Below are positions 6,804 through 11,828 of a DNA stretch of 11,828 nt, piece after piece. Numbering within the stretch: the stretch's first letter is position 1; every line of letters begins with the position of its first letter. The stretch covers positions 1-11,828 of the forward strand of contig CAJOJC010000055.1 in the NCBI GenBank assembly GCA_905234775.1, given 5' to 3'. The position numbers and the translations under genes were made by a program. This stretch comes from an uncultured Bacteroidales bacterium (GTDB lineage: Bacteria > Bacteroidota > Bacteroidia > Bacteroidales > UBA932). Below the pieces are notes generated by a model. The model saw only the letters and a program-made list of their open reading frames with translations. It was not told where the DNA came from and searched no databases.

Positions 6804-6884
6804 GCGGGTGTGTTGGAATTGGTAGACAACCCAGACTTAGGATCTGGTGCCACTGGCGTATGGGTTCGAGTCCCTTCACCCGCA
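6804..6884 (+). tRNA. tRNA-Leu (anticodon UAG, reads CUA)
   Basis: The acceptor strands GCGGGTG (6804-6810) and CACCCGC (6877-6883) pair perfectly, with discriminator A6884. The D-arm holds TTGGAATTGGTAGACAA. The anticodon stem CCAGA/TCTGG encloses CTTAGGA, giving anticodon UAG. The variable region (TGCCACTGGCGT) is extended, as expected of a class II tRNA. The T-loop is TTCGAGT on a stem ATGGG/CCCTT, which has one U.U mismatch at its second pair. CCA is not encoded and must be added after transcription. Confidence 0.95.
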
Positions 6885-6949
6885 CGAAAAGCAATTGAAA
6901 GCCCGGCCCTTGACGGCCGGGCTTTCGCGTGCTCGGGTGAAGGGACTCG
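6867..6949. repeat. Inverted duplication of the tRNA-Leu 3' end flanking the terminator hairpin
   Basis: CGAGTCCCTTCACCCG (6867-6882, T-loop to acceptor of the tRNA) recurs as its exact reverse complement CGGGTGAAGGGACTCG (6934-6949). The adjacent CACG (6883-6886) pairs with CGTG (6928-6931), leaving a 2-nt bulge. The terminator hairpin lies between the arms, so the whole block is a nested palindrome. 6950-7040, up to the regulator stop, shows nothing else convincing. Confidence 0.85.
6897..6926 (+). terminator. Terminator-like hairpin after tRNA-Leu
   Basis: GAAAGCCCGGCC (6897-6908) and GGCCGGGCTTTC (6915-6926) form a perfect 12-bp stem with a 6-nt loop. The tract after the GC core is only UUU, then C, so the hairpin is strong but the U-run is weak. 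It may work as a terminator or as a 3' processing barrier. Confidence 0.7.
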
Positions 6950-7040
6950 GGCTGCGCGGGGCCTCAAATTGTTCTTCGATTCAGCATCCGTCGGCCCTTC
7001 GCCGGTTCCCACTTGCAGCGGACGGGCGAGCAAGCAGGGG

Positions 7041-7481
7041 TTATTGTTTGAGGTGTTCGATGATGTCATCCAGCATGCCGTAGAGGCCCGGAACAGTTTC
7101 CGGAGTTACACTTTCGCAGATGACGGCGTTGCCGACGCTTTCCGGGACATCGGTCAGTTCCTTATGTAGGTCACGCCCCTTCTTCGTAAGTTTCACAATC
7201 ATCTGACGTGCATCCTTTTTACACTTGCTACGGGTAACAATGCCCTCTGCCTCCATCCTCTTAAGAAGTGGCGTGACGGTATTGGTTTCCAGCAACAGTC
7301 TTTTGGCTATATCGTTTACCGGCTGCGCATCCTTTTCCCACAGCACCAGCAGGACTAGGTATTGCGGATATGTGAGTCCGTGCTCACTCAGCAGCGGATG
7401 GTAGGCCTGTGTAATCAGGCGTGAGGCCGTGTACAGCCTGAAGCAGAGCTGGTTTTCCAGTTTGAACTTCTCGTCAATCAT
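7041..7481 (-). CDS. ohrR: MarR-family regulator, OhrR-like organic hydroperoxide sensor
   Basis: This 146-residue winged-helix DNA-binding protein begins with the OhrR pattern QLCFRLYTASRLITQAYHPLL and LTYPQYLVLLVLW. C13 aligns with the peroxide-sensing C15 of Bacillus subtilis OhrR. Y27 and Y38 keep the same spacing as its Y29 and Y40, which hydrogen-bond the oxidised Cys. The helix-turn-helix and wing occupy about residues 50-105 (VNDIAKRLLLETNTVTPLLK, then KKDARQMIVKLT). Other cysteines (C87, C121) could act as a resolving thiol. In known systems the reduced repressor binds a palindrome and oxidation releases it. It is the last gene of its operon and overlaps the peroxidase by 4 nt (ATGA), so it probably represses its own operon through the palindromes at 8505-8554. 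The sensing residues are seen; target and ligand are inferred. Confidence 0.9.
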   Translation of the reverse strand: MIDEKFKLENQLCFRLYTASRLITQAYHPLLSEHGLTYPQYLVLLVLWEKDAQPVNDIAKRLLLETNTVTPLLKRMEAEGIVTRSKCKKDARQMIVKLTKKGRDLHKELTDVPESVGNAVICESVTPETVPGLYGMLDDIIEHLKQ

Positions 7482-8020
7482 AACATTTCTTCAATATCCT
7501 TCTCAAACGAAGCGGGTTCTGCCACTGGCGCAAAGCGCTTGACGACGGTGCCGTCGCGACTAATCAGGAACTTGGTGAAGTTCCAGAGGATGTCGCTGTC
7601 CTTCTTGGCTGTTTTACTGAGTCCTTTGAGCATCGTTCGGGTAGCTTTCCCCTTAAGACCTTTGTACTCTTCCGTCGGGGCTACAGACTTGAGGTAGCCA
7701 AAAACCGGATGCTCGTTTTCGCCGTTGACTTCGATTTTAGCCATCAGCGGGAAAGTGACGCCGTGATTGATGCGGCAGAACTCGGCAATCTCCTCGTCGG
7801 AGCCGGGCTCCTGATGGGCGAACTGGTCGCATGGGAAGCCCACGATGGCCAGCCCCTGGTCCTTGTACTTCTGGTAGAGAGCCTCAAGCCCGTCATACTG
7901 CGGGGTGAAACCGCACTTGGATGCGGTGTTGACAATCAGCAGAACCTTGCCTTCGAATTGTGCGAAGTCAAATTCAGTGCCCTTATTGTTAAGAGCTTTG
8001 AAGTCGTAAATCTTTGCCAT
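7478..8020 (-). CDS. Glutathione-peroxidase-family thiol peroxidase
   Basis: This 180-residue enzyme reduces H2O2 and organic or lipid hydroperoxides. The peroxidatic cysteine is C36 in NTASKCGFTPQY (no selenocysteine). FPCDQFAHQEP at 62-72 replaces the usual FPCNQFGxQEP. WNFTKFLI at 146-153 supplies the catalytic Trp and Asn, with Gln at 70. C82 in EFC matches the resolving Cys of two-Cys, thioredoxin-dependent GPx proteins such as BtuE, so thioredoxin is the likelier reductant. No signal peptide is seen, so it is cytoplasmic. The ATG is one base after the stop of the ferritin-like gene and the stop overlaps the regulator start, so the three genes form one operon. Family and catalytic residues are secure; the electron donor is inferred. 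Confidence 0.93.
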   Translation of the reverse strand: MAKIYDFKALNNKGTEFDFAQFEGKVLLIVNTASKCGFTPQYDGLEALYQKYKDQGLAIVGFPCDQFAHQEPGSDEEIAEFCRINHGVTFPLMAKIEVNGENEHPVFGYLKSVAPTEEYKGLKGKATRTMLKGLSKTAKKDSDILWNFTKFLISRDGTVVKRFAPVAEPASFEKDIEEML

Positions 8021-8021
8021 A

Positions 8022-8477
8022 TTACAGTTGTTTTACGAGCCAGTTCTGATAGCCGATCTTCTCAATGAGGTCCAACTGTTCCTCGTCCCAGTACTGATCC
8101 TCTTCCTCATCCAACAGATAGGCCTTGGTGAGGTCGTAAGTAGTAGGGTCAGAGGCGAGAGCGGGCATGGCCTTGTAGAGCGTTTCTACGCCGTCCTTCT
8201 GGAGTTTATGGTCGGCCTGAATATACGTTTTGGGGTCTTCAATAAGTTTGGTCTCATTGCTTACCTTTACTTCGGGAACGACACCCAGGTCCAGAAGGCG
8301 GTCGGTGTATTTTTCCACCCAGGCCATTTCTTCGGTATAGTGGCCGATGTATTTTTCGCCCAGTTTGGTGAAGCCCTGGCTCTTGAAGAGTTGTCCCTGC
8401 ATTTTGTGTACGAAAGCGCTGCCGGTAAGCTCGTTGATGATCATCTGAGAGATCTGGATAGTGTTTGTAAAGTCCAT
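8022..8477 (-). CDS. Bacterioferritin-like protein with an altered di-iron site
   Basis: This 151-residue protein aligns along its length with bacterioferritin. NELTGSAFVHKMQGQLFKSQG (helix A), YTEEMAWVEKYTDRLLDLG (helix B), ADHKLQKDGVETL (helix C) and DEEEDQYWDEEQLDLIEKIG (helix D) match the E. coli Bfr helices. Against the Bfr ferroxidase ligands E18, E51, H54, E94, E127 and H130 it has E16, E50, W53, Q93, E124 and D127, so three of six are changed, including both histidines. M51 matches the heme-ligand Met52. It may store iron passively, bind DNA or heme, or use a different metal site built from the many nearby acids. It is the first gene of the operon, with a leader of about 35 nt and no SD, and is probably peroxide-inducible. 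No cysteines, so it is not the DpsL thioferritin type. Function is inferred from fold and context. Confidence 0.8.
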   Translation of the reverse strand: MDFTNTIQISQMIINELTGSAFVHKMQGQLFKSQGFTKLGEKYIGHYTEEMAWVEKYTDRLLDLGVVPEVKVSNETKLIEDPKTYIQADHKLQKDGVETLYKAMPALASDPTTYDLTKAYLLDEEEDQYWDEEQLDLIEKIGYQNWLVKQL

Positions 8478-8504
8478 GATGTTCGAATATTTAGTTGTTA
8501 TTTA

Positions 8505-8518
8505 TATCGTTCACGATA
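8505..8518. promoter_or_regulatory. Candidate operator 1 (palindrome over the transcription start)
   Basis: TATCGTTCACGATA is a perfect inverted repeat with 6-bp arms around TC. On the minus strand it begins directly after the -7 element (8526-8519), so it should cover the start of transcription of the ferritin-GPx-regulator operon. Size and symmetry suit a MarR-family dimer. Confidence 0.6.
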
Positions 8519-8548
8519 CAAATATACGACATTATTTTTATGTCGCAA
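8519..8548 (-). promoter_or_regulatory. Promoter of the ferritin-like/GPx/OhrR operon
   Basis: On the minus strand, TATATTTG (8526-8519) is a consensus -7 element. TTG (8548-8546) lies 19 nt upstream at the -33 position. Transcription from about 8513 gives a leader of roughly 35 nt before the ATG at 8477. Confidence 0.75.
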
Positions 8549-8554
8549 GCGATA
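8541..8554. promoter_or_regulatory. Candidate operator 2 (palindrome over the -33 element)
   Basis: TGTCGCAAGCGATA is a near-palindrome (5 of 6 arm positions) that shares TnTCGnnnnCGATA with operator 1. Its centre is 36 bp from that of operator 1, and the TTG -33 element lies inside it. A separate inverted repeat CGACAT/ATGTCG (8527-8532 and 8540-8545, 7-nt spacer) lies between the two sites. Confidence 0.5.
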
Positions 8555-8604
8555 TTTTAAAAAAATCGTCAAAATAGGTTCGATAACTGTCCCGTTGCCC
8601 GCAC

Positions 8605-8638
8605 AAAAAGCCCCGGCATTCAGCAAGAATGTCGGGGC
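8605..8638 (-). terminator. Rho-independent terminator of the ATPase/phosphatase/reductase operon
   Basis: On the minus strand, GCCCCGACATTC (8638-8627) and GAATGCCGGGGC (8621-8610) form a 12-nt stem with a 5-nt loop and one A.C mismatch, followed by five U residues (8609-8605). It lies 16 nt after the reductase stop. It separates that operon from the ferritin-GPx promoter. Confidence 0.88.
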
Positions 8639-8653
8639 CTATTCGTTGAAGAC

Positions 8654-9641
8654 TTATAGCCAGTGAGGCTTCGAGAGTCGGTCGATTTCGCGGAGTTCTT
8701 CCTCTGAGAATGCTACGTTTTCGAGCGCCTTCAGGTCGTCTTCGATCTGAGCGACCGAGCTCGCTCCAATGATTACGGAGGTTACCCTCTTGTCTGCCAG
8801 GAGCCAGGAAAGGGCCATCTGGGCCAGGCTCTGGCCGCGCTCGGCGGCGACGGCGTTCAGTGCGCGAAGAGCCTCCAGCAGCTCGGGGGTCAGGGTCTCC
8901 TGGCGGAGGGATGTGTTTCCGCGCGCCATACGGGAATCGGCGGGGCAAGCCCTGCTGAAGAGGGGAGAAGGAGATGAATCCGCTGCCCGTCTTCTCGCAA
9001 AGGTCAATCTGACCGTTCCGGTCAGGCGCGCGGTCGATGATATTGAAGCGGTCCTGATACAGCAGGCAGGGGACGTCGTGGTCCGCGAGATACTTCATCG
9101 CCTCGCGCGCCTTCTCCAGCGGGTAGCGCGACAGTCCTACGTAGAGCGCCTTGCCCTGGCGGACGATGTCTACCAGCGCCTGCATCGTCTCTTCGATCGG
9201 GGTTTCGGGATCATGGCGATGGGAATAAAAAATATCCACATAGTCCAGCTTCATCCGCCGGAGGCTCTGGTCCAGGCTCGCCATCAGATACTTTCGCGAG
9301 CCCCAGTTGCCGTACGGACCCGGCCACATGTCCCAACCCGCTTTCGTGCTGATCAGCATCTCGTCGCGGTAGGGGCGGAAACTAAGCTCCATCAGCCGGC
9401 CGAAATTCTCCTCGGCCGTCCCGTATTCGGGACCATAGTTGTTAGCAAGATCGAAGTGGCAGATCCCATTGTCGAAGGCATAATGGGCCATGGCCTTGAC
9501 GTCCTGGAAAGGCTTGTGGGAGCCGAAGTTCTGCCAGAGGCCGAGGGCCAGGACGGGGAGCATGATGCCGGAGCGGCCGGAGCGTTTGTATGTCATACTG
9601 TCATAGCGCTCGGAAGAAGGGGAGTAAACAGGTTCTATCAT
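8654..9641 (-). pseudogene. Aldo/keto reductase (YghZ-like), disrupted by deletion and frameshift
   Basis: The first 232 codons from ATG 9641 closely match E. coli YghZ (L-glyceraldehyde 3-phosphate reductase): FDLANNYG with catalytic D64 and Y69, K100 in STKAG, H141 in YSHRHD, and MWPGPYG. I prefer this ATG over an in-frame TTG at 9650, because it begins one base after the stop of the phosphatase gene. After FSPLQQGL (codon 232, at 8948-8946) the family's next segment, LTxKYLxGI, is missing. The conserved sequence resumes one frame over as PADSRMARGNTSL and continues through GQSLAQMALSWLL and TSVIIGAS to the stop at 8654. The original frame instead runs on as unrelated Pro/Arg-rich sequence to 8538. 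The C-terminal half of the NADPH site is therefore lost from the main product, and the gene is probably dead. Confidence 0.88.
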
Positions 9642-9642
9642 A

Positions 9643-10875
9643 TTATTCAAGCATCAGGGAACGGAAATCGTCTATGTCTTTCTGGGAAACGCCGATAGAG
9701 AGGAAGTATTTCTCTACGCAGCCGCGGAAGTCTTTGTAGGAGCCGAATTTAAGCAGGTAGTTGATGGCCTGAAGGTAACGGCTTTTGTTTGTACGGAGGC
9801 GGTCTACCTTACCGTTTGTGACGCTCCACTTTTCCGGCGCAAAATAGGTTATTTCGTATTCCTTGCAGATATCGGGTTCGGGGACTCCGAGAAGGCCCAG
9901 CAAGAGAATTGAGAAGGTTCCGGTTCTGTCGCTGCCGATTGCGCAGTGGAACAGTACAGGTTTTCCCGCCCTGAGGCTTTTCATCAGGAACTCGAATGTC
10001 GCTTTTACCTTGGCTTTCTCTTCCAACATCGTCTGATAGCTGTGTTCGATGTCGGAGCAGAAGAAGTCTATGTCGTTACCCATCGGAGAACTCTGGTCGT
10101 GGCTGTCGCTTTTCTCGCGCAGGTCGATCTGGGCCTTGATGCCGTCTGCCCTCATGTTTTTAATTCCGGCGGCGTCTGCATAGTTCTCGCAGGGTTTTCC
10201 GGAACGATAGACCATGCGGTATTTGACGGTTTTTCCGTCCTTTGTTTCCCAGCCGCCGAGGTCGCGTCCGTTGCGGACCTGTTTAGTGTAGAAGATTTGG
10301 TGAAGGTGTCCTTTTGTCCAGAAAGAACCCGATGCCACTTCAGCTCCGTCGGAGGTAGTGACGACCCATTCGTACTTGCGGTTGGGGACGAGGTTTGTAA
10401 CATCGCAGGACTTCTTTCCGGAGGCTACGCTGTACTCCCGGCTCCAGTCGCCTTCTTTGAGGGTAAGGGTAAGAGCTCCGGAAGCAGATTCGTTCCAGGA
10501 AAGGGTAACGGTAGGGGGAAGGTCTCCGACTCCTTCAAATCCGCCTCCGGGGTAGTCGAGGATCTTACTGTATGTCCAGTCTCCTTCGGGGTAGGTTACT
10601 TCCGAAAGGTAGGCTTCCATCAGGGGGTTAGTCACAAGAATTGCATCTTCCGGGATAACTACAGGCTCTTCAGGCGTATCCGGAGTGTCGGGGGTATCTG
10701 GTGTATCCGGTGTCTCCGGAACGTCGGGAGTTTCCGGTACATCCGGAGTCTGGGTCGAATCGACTACTGCCTGTTTTCCCGGTCCGGAGGGAGGAAGTAT
10801 GACTTCATTTCCGCCACATGAGAAAAGCAGATTCAAAGACAGAATACAAGCGGCAAGTAACATGGATTTTTTCAT
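9643..10875 (-). CDS. Lipoprotein tyrosine/dual-specificity phosphatase (Y_phosphatase3 type) with Fn3-like domain
   Basis: This 410-residue protein has a lipoprotein signal peptide with lipobox LFSC (C20). A low-complexity linker of TPD and VPETPD repeats (43-70) follows. Then comes a beta-rich Fn3-like domain (about 118-188, with TVTLSWNES and KYEWVVTT) and the phosphatase domain (about 195-408). The phosphatase motifs are RNGRDLGGW at 201-209, IDLREKSD at 250-257 and the P-loop HCAIGSDRTGT with nucleophile C311 and R317. D316 within CxxGxDRTG is typical of the MptpB/LipA-like group, which can also act on phosphoinositides. The lipid anchor places it outside the cytoplasm, so the target is likely a periplasmic, surface or host phosphoprotein or phospholipid. 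It lies 24 nt after the ATPase gene and one base before the reductase start. Domain calls are firm; the substrate is unknown. Confidence 0.9.
   Translation of the reverse strand: MKKSMLLAACILSLNLLFSCGGNEVILPPSGPGKQAVVDSTQTPDVPETPDVPETPDTPDTPDTPDTPEEPVVIPEDAILVTNPLMEAYLSEVTYPEGDWTYSKILDYPGGGFEGVGDLPPTVTLSWNESASGALTLTLKEGDWSREYSVASGKKSCDVTNLVPNRKYEWVVTTSDGAEVASGSFWTKGHLHQIFYTKQVRNGRDLGGWETKDGKTVKYRMVYRSGKPCENYADAAGIKNMRADGIKAQIDLREKSDSHDQSSPMGNDIDFFCSDIEHSYQTMLEEKAKVKATFEFLMKSLRAGKPVLFHCAIGSDRTGTFSILLLGLLGVPEPDICKEYEITYFAPEKWSVTNGKVDRLRTNKSRYLQAINYLLKFGSYKDFRGCVEKYFLSIGVSQKDIDDFRSLMLE
10666..10749 (-). repeat. TPD/VPETPD coding tandem repeat
   Basis: The repeat encodes residues 43-70 of the phosphatase lipoprotein. 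Two six-residue units (TPDVPE) are followed by about five 9-nt TPD units ending in TPEEP. The units differ at synonymous positions. The unit length is a multiple of three, so slippage would change linker length without breaking the frame. Confidence 0.85.
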
Positions 10876-10899
10876 ATTATGTCGTTTATTATCAGTTTT

Positions 10900-11828
10900 T
10901 TACTCCATTCCGAAGAAGTCCTTCCTTACCCAATACTCGAAGAGAGGATCGAGGATAACGGCGCCGCCTCCGGGAAGGAAGGTAACGATTTCCTTCTTCT
11001 CGAGGGCGTCTTTCAGGCGGCCGACGTTGGCCGATGAGTTGAGCCCATAGCGGGCTATCACTTCAGACGAACTGAATTTCGTCTCGCCATCGAGGATGGC
11101 GCGAAGAAGGAAGACCTGGAAGTTGGTAAGGCCGTTCATGATGGCCATGAAGCGCGGTTCGTGCATAGCTATCAGCGAGAGCATACTTTCTTCGACCACT
11201 GGCTGGGTTATGTAACCGCGGCTGAGGCCGTCGCATATAGCGGCGAAGTGATTGACGTAGTAGATGTTGCTGCGCAGTTTAGCGCAGACGTCGCGGATAA
11301 GGTCTTTTTCGATTACCTTTCCGCTCACCAGGAATCCGCGGGTTACATGGTTTTCGATCTCCTTGACGCTGATAGGCTCGAGGCGGACCCTTTCGACCAT
11401 TTTGTAGAAGTAGCGCCTCTGTTCGAAGATGTCCTTCATTGCGTTTACCATGCTTCCTGTCCAGACCCAGCTGCAGCGCCCGCGCGGGGCCTTGCGGACT
11501 ATTTCTTCAAAGATCTGAAGGGTACGGTCGGGGTCTTCCGTAAGAAGGATGTTCTGGAACTCGAAAACGCAGACGAACAGCTTCTCTCGAAGGTCTTCGG
11601 CGACCCTATAGGGCATGGCCAGAACGGCGCGCAGATCTGCCTTCGAAAGGTCGTCTGTCTTAAGATATTTCCTACACATTTCCTCTACCTCTTCGGGGGT
11701 AGTAGTGTAGATCCCAATTACTGCGGAGGCAAGCTTTACGGCGAAGGCTTCGACAGTCCGTACGTTCATCAGCGAGACGTCTACCGTACGGAAATTCTCT
11801 CCCGAAGCCTTAAGTCCGATGAAGGTCT
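10900..11828 (-). CDS. P-loop ATPase of the DEFQ (ATPase_2-like) family, N-terminus beyond the window
   Basis: The open frame runs to the right edge without a stop: beyond the internal ATG at 11769 it still reads TFIGLKASGENFRTVDVSL. The Walker A end is therefore outside and at least 309 residues are visible. Numbered from that internal ATG, VCVFEFQNIL (67-76) sits at the Walker B position, where relatives read hhhDEFQ, so the Asp is Phe here while Glu is kept. SWVWTGSMVNAMKDIF (100-115) matches the sensor segment (FxGSxxxxMxxIF), and FYKMVERVRLEPISVKEIENHV the step after it. Residues from about 200 form a winged-helix domain (FSSSEVIARYGL, then GRLKDALEKKEIV). Such proteins often occur singly in Bacteroidota, with little-known function. 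It is upstream of the phosphatase with a 24-nt gap and no promoter between them. Confidence 0.8.
   Translation of the reverse strand, partial: TFIGLKASGENFRTVDVSLMNVRTVEAFAVKLASAVIGIYTTTPEEVEEMCRKYLKTDDLSKADLRAVLAMPYRVAEDLREKLFVCVFEFQNILLTEDPDRTLQIFEEIVRKAPRGRCSWVWTGSMVNAMKDIFEQRRYFYKMVERVRLEPISVKEIENHVTRGFLVSGKVIEKDLIRDVCAKLRSNIYYVNHFAAICDGLSRGYITQPVVEESMLSLIAMHEPRFMAIMNGLTNFQVFLLRAILDGETKFSSSEVIARYGLNSSANVGRLKDALEKKEIVTFLPGGGAVILDPLFEYWVRKDFFGME

Noticed and set aside
7010..7040. Short inverted repeat CTTGC/GCAAG as terminator of the OhrR operon.
   Set aside because: Only a 5-bp stem with a 13-nt loop and no U-run.
8538..8653. C-terminal extension of the reductase in its first frame, running into the promoter region.
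   Set aside because: It is out-of-frame Pro/Arg-rich sequence after the deletion; the real C-terminus continues in the other frame to 8654.
9642..9650. TTG start for the reductase giving MNNMIEP.
   Set aside because: The ATG at 9641 is one base after the preceding stop, a usual junction here, and fits the family length better.

Overview
The window looks like a chromosomal segment from a Bacteroidota genome, most likely order Bacteroidales with moderately high GC. The evidence is several promoters with the Bacteroidetes -7 consensus TAnnTTTG, start codons that almost all lack a Shine-Dalgarno (SD) sequence, and typical families: a GSCFA-domain protein, a FISUMP-like lipoprotein, lipoproteins with acidic or Pro-rich linkers, and a two-TrkA_C CPA2 antiporter. 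I cannot place the genus. There is no CRISPR array, insertion sequence or prophage.

Layout. 54-384: rpsU (bS21, minus) with its terminator and promoter, divergent from a secreted histidine acid phosphatase (385-1653, plus). 1670-4736: a minus-strand pair, GSCFA protein then a CPA2 cation:proton antiporter, overlapping by 8 nt. 4741-4771: a perfect inverted repeat made of two back-to-back -7 elements, which divides that pair from a plus-strand sirtuin (4775) and a FISUMP-like lipoprotein that overlaps it by 10 nt. 6151-6775: an outer-membrane beta-barrel gene broken by a +1 frameshift. 6804-6884: tRNA-Leu(UAG), followed by a hairpin and an inverted copy of the tRNA 3' end. 7041-8477: a tight minus-strand operon of a ferritin-like protein, a glutathione-peroxidase-type thiol peroxidase and an OhrR-like MarR regulator. 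Two related palindromes sit on its promoter, one over the -33 element and one over the start of transcription. 8605-11828: a second minus-strand operon of a DEFQ-type P-loop ATPase (cut by the window edge), a lipoprotein tyrosine phosphatase and a disrupted YghZ-like aldo/keto reductase, ending at a clear terminator.

Functional themes. The 7041-8477 operon reads as a self-regulated peroxide and iron stress module in which a GPx takes the place of the usual Ohr, next to a ferritin-like protein that has lost three of its six ferroxidase ligands. rpsU carries a near-perfect SD, unlike every other gene here, which fits known bS21 biology in this phylum. Several genes appear to be transcribed with little or no leader. 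Two genes are broken: the beta-barrel by one base, which could be a sequence error, and the aldo/keto reductase by what looks like an exact 26-bp deletion of a conserved loop, which is hard to explain as an error.

I found no clearly new multi-gene system. The observations most worth checking are the peroxide operon with its paired operators, the degenerate ferroxidase site, the interlocked divergent promoters, the inverted tRNA-tail duplication, and substituted key residues in the sirtuin and the ATPase.
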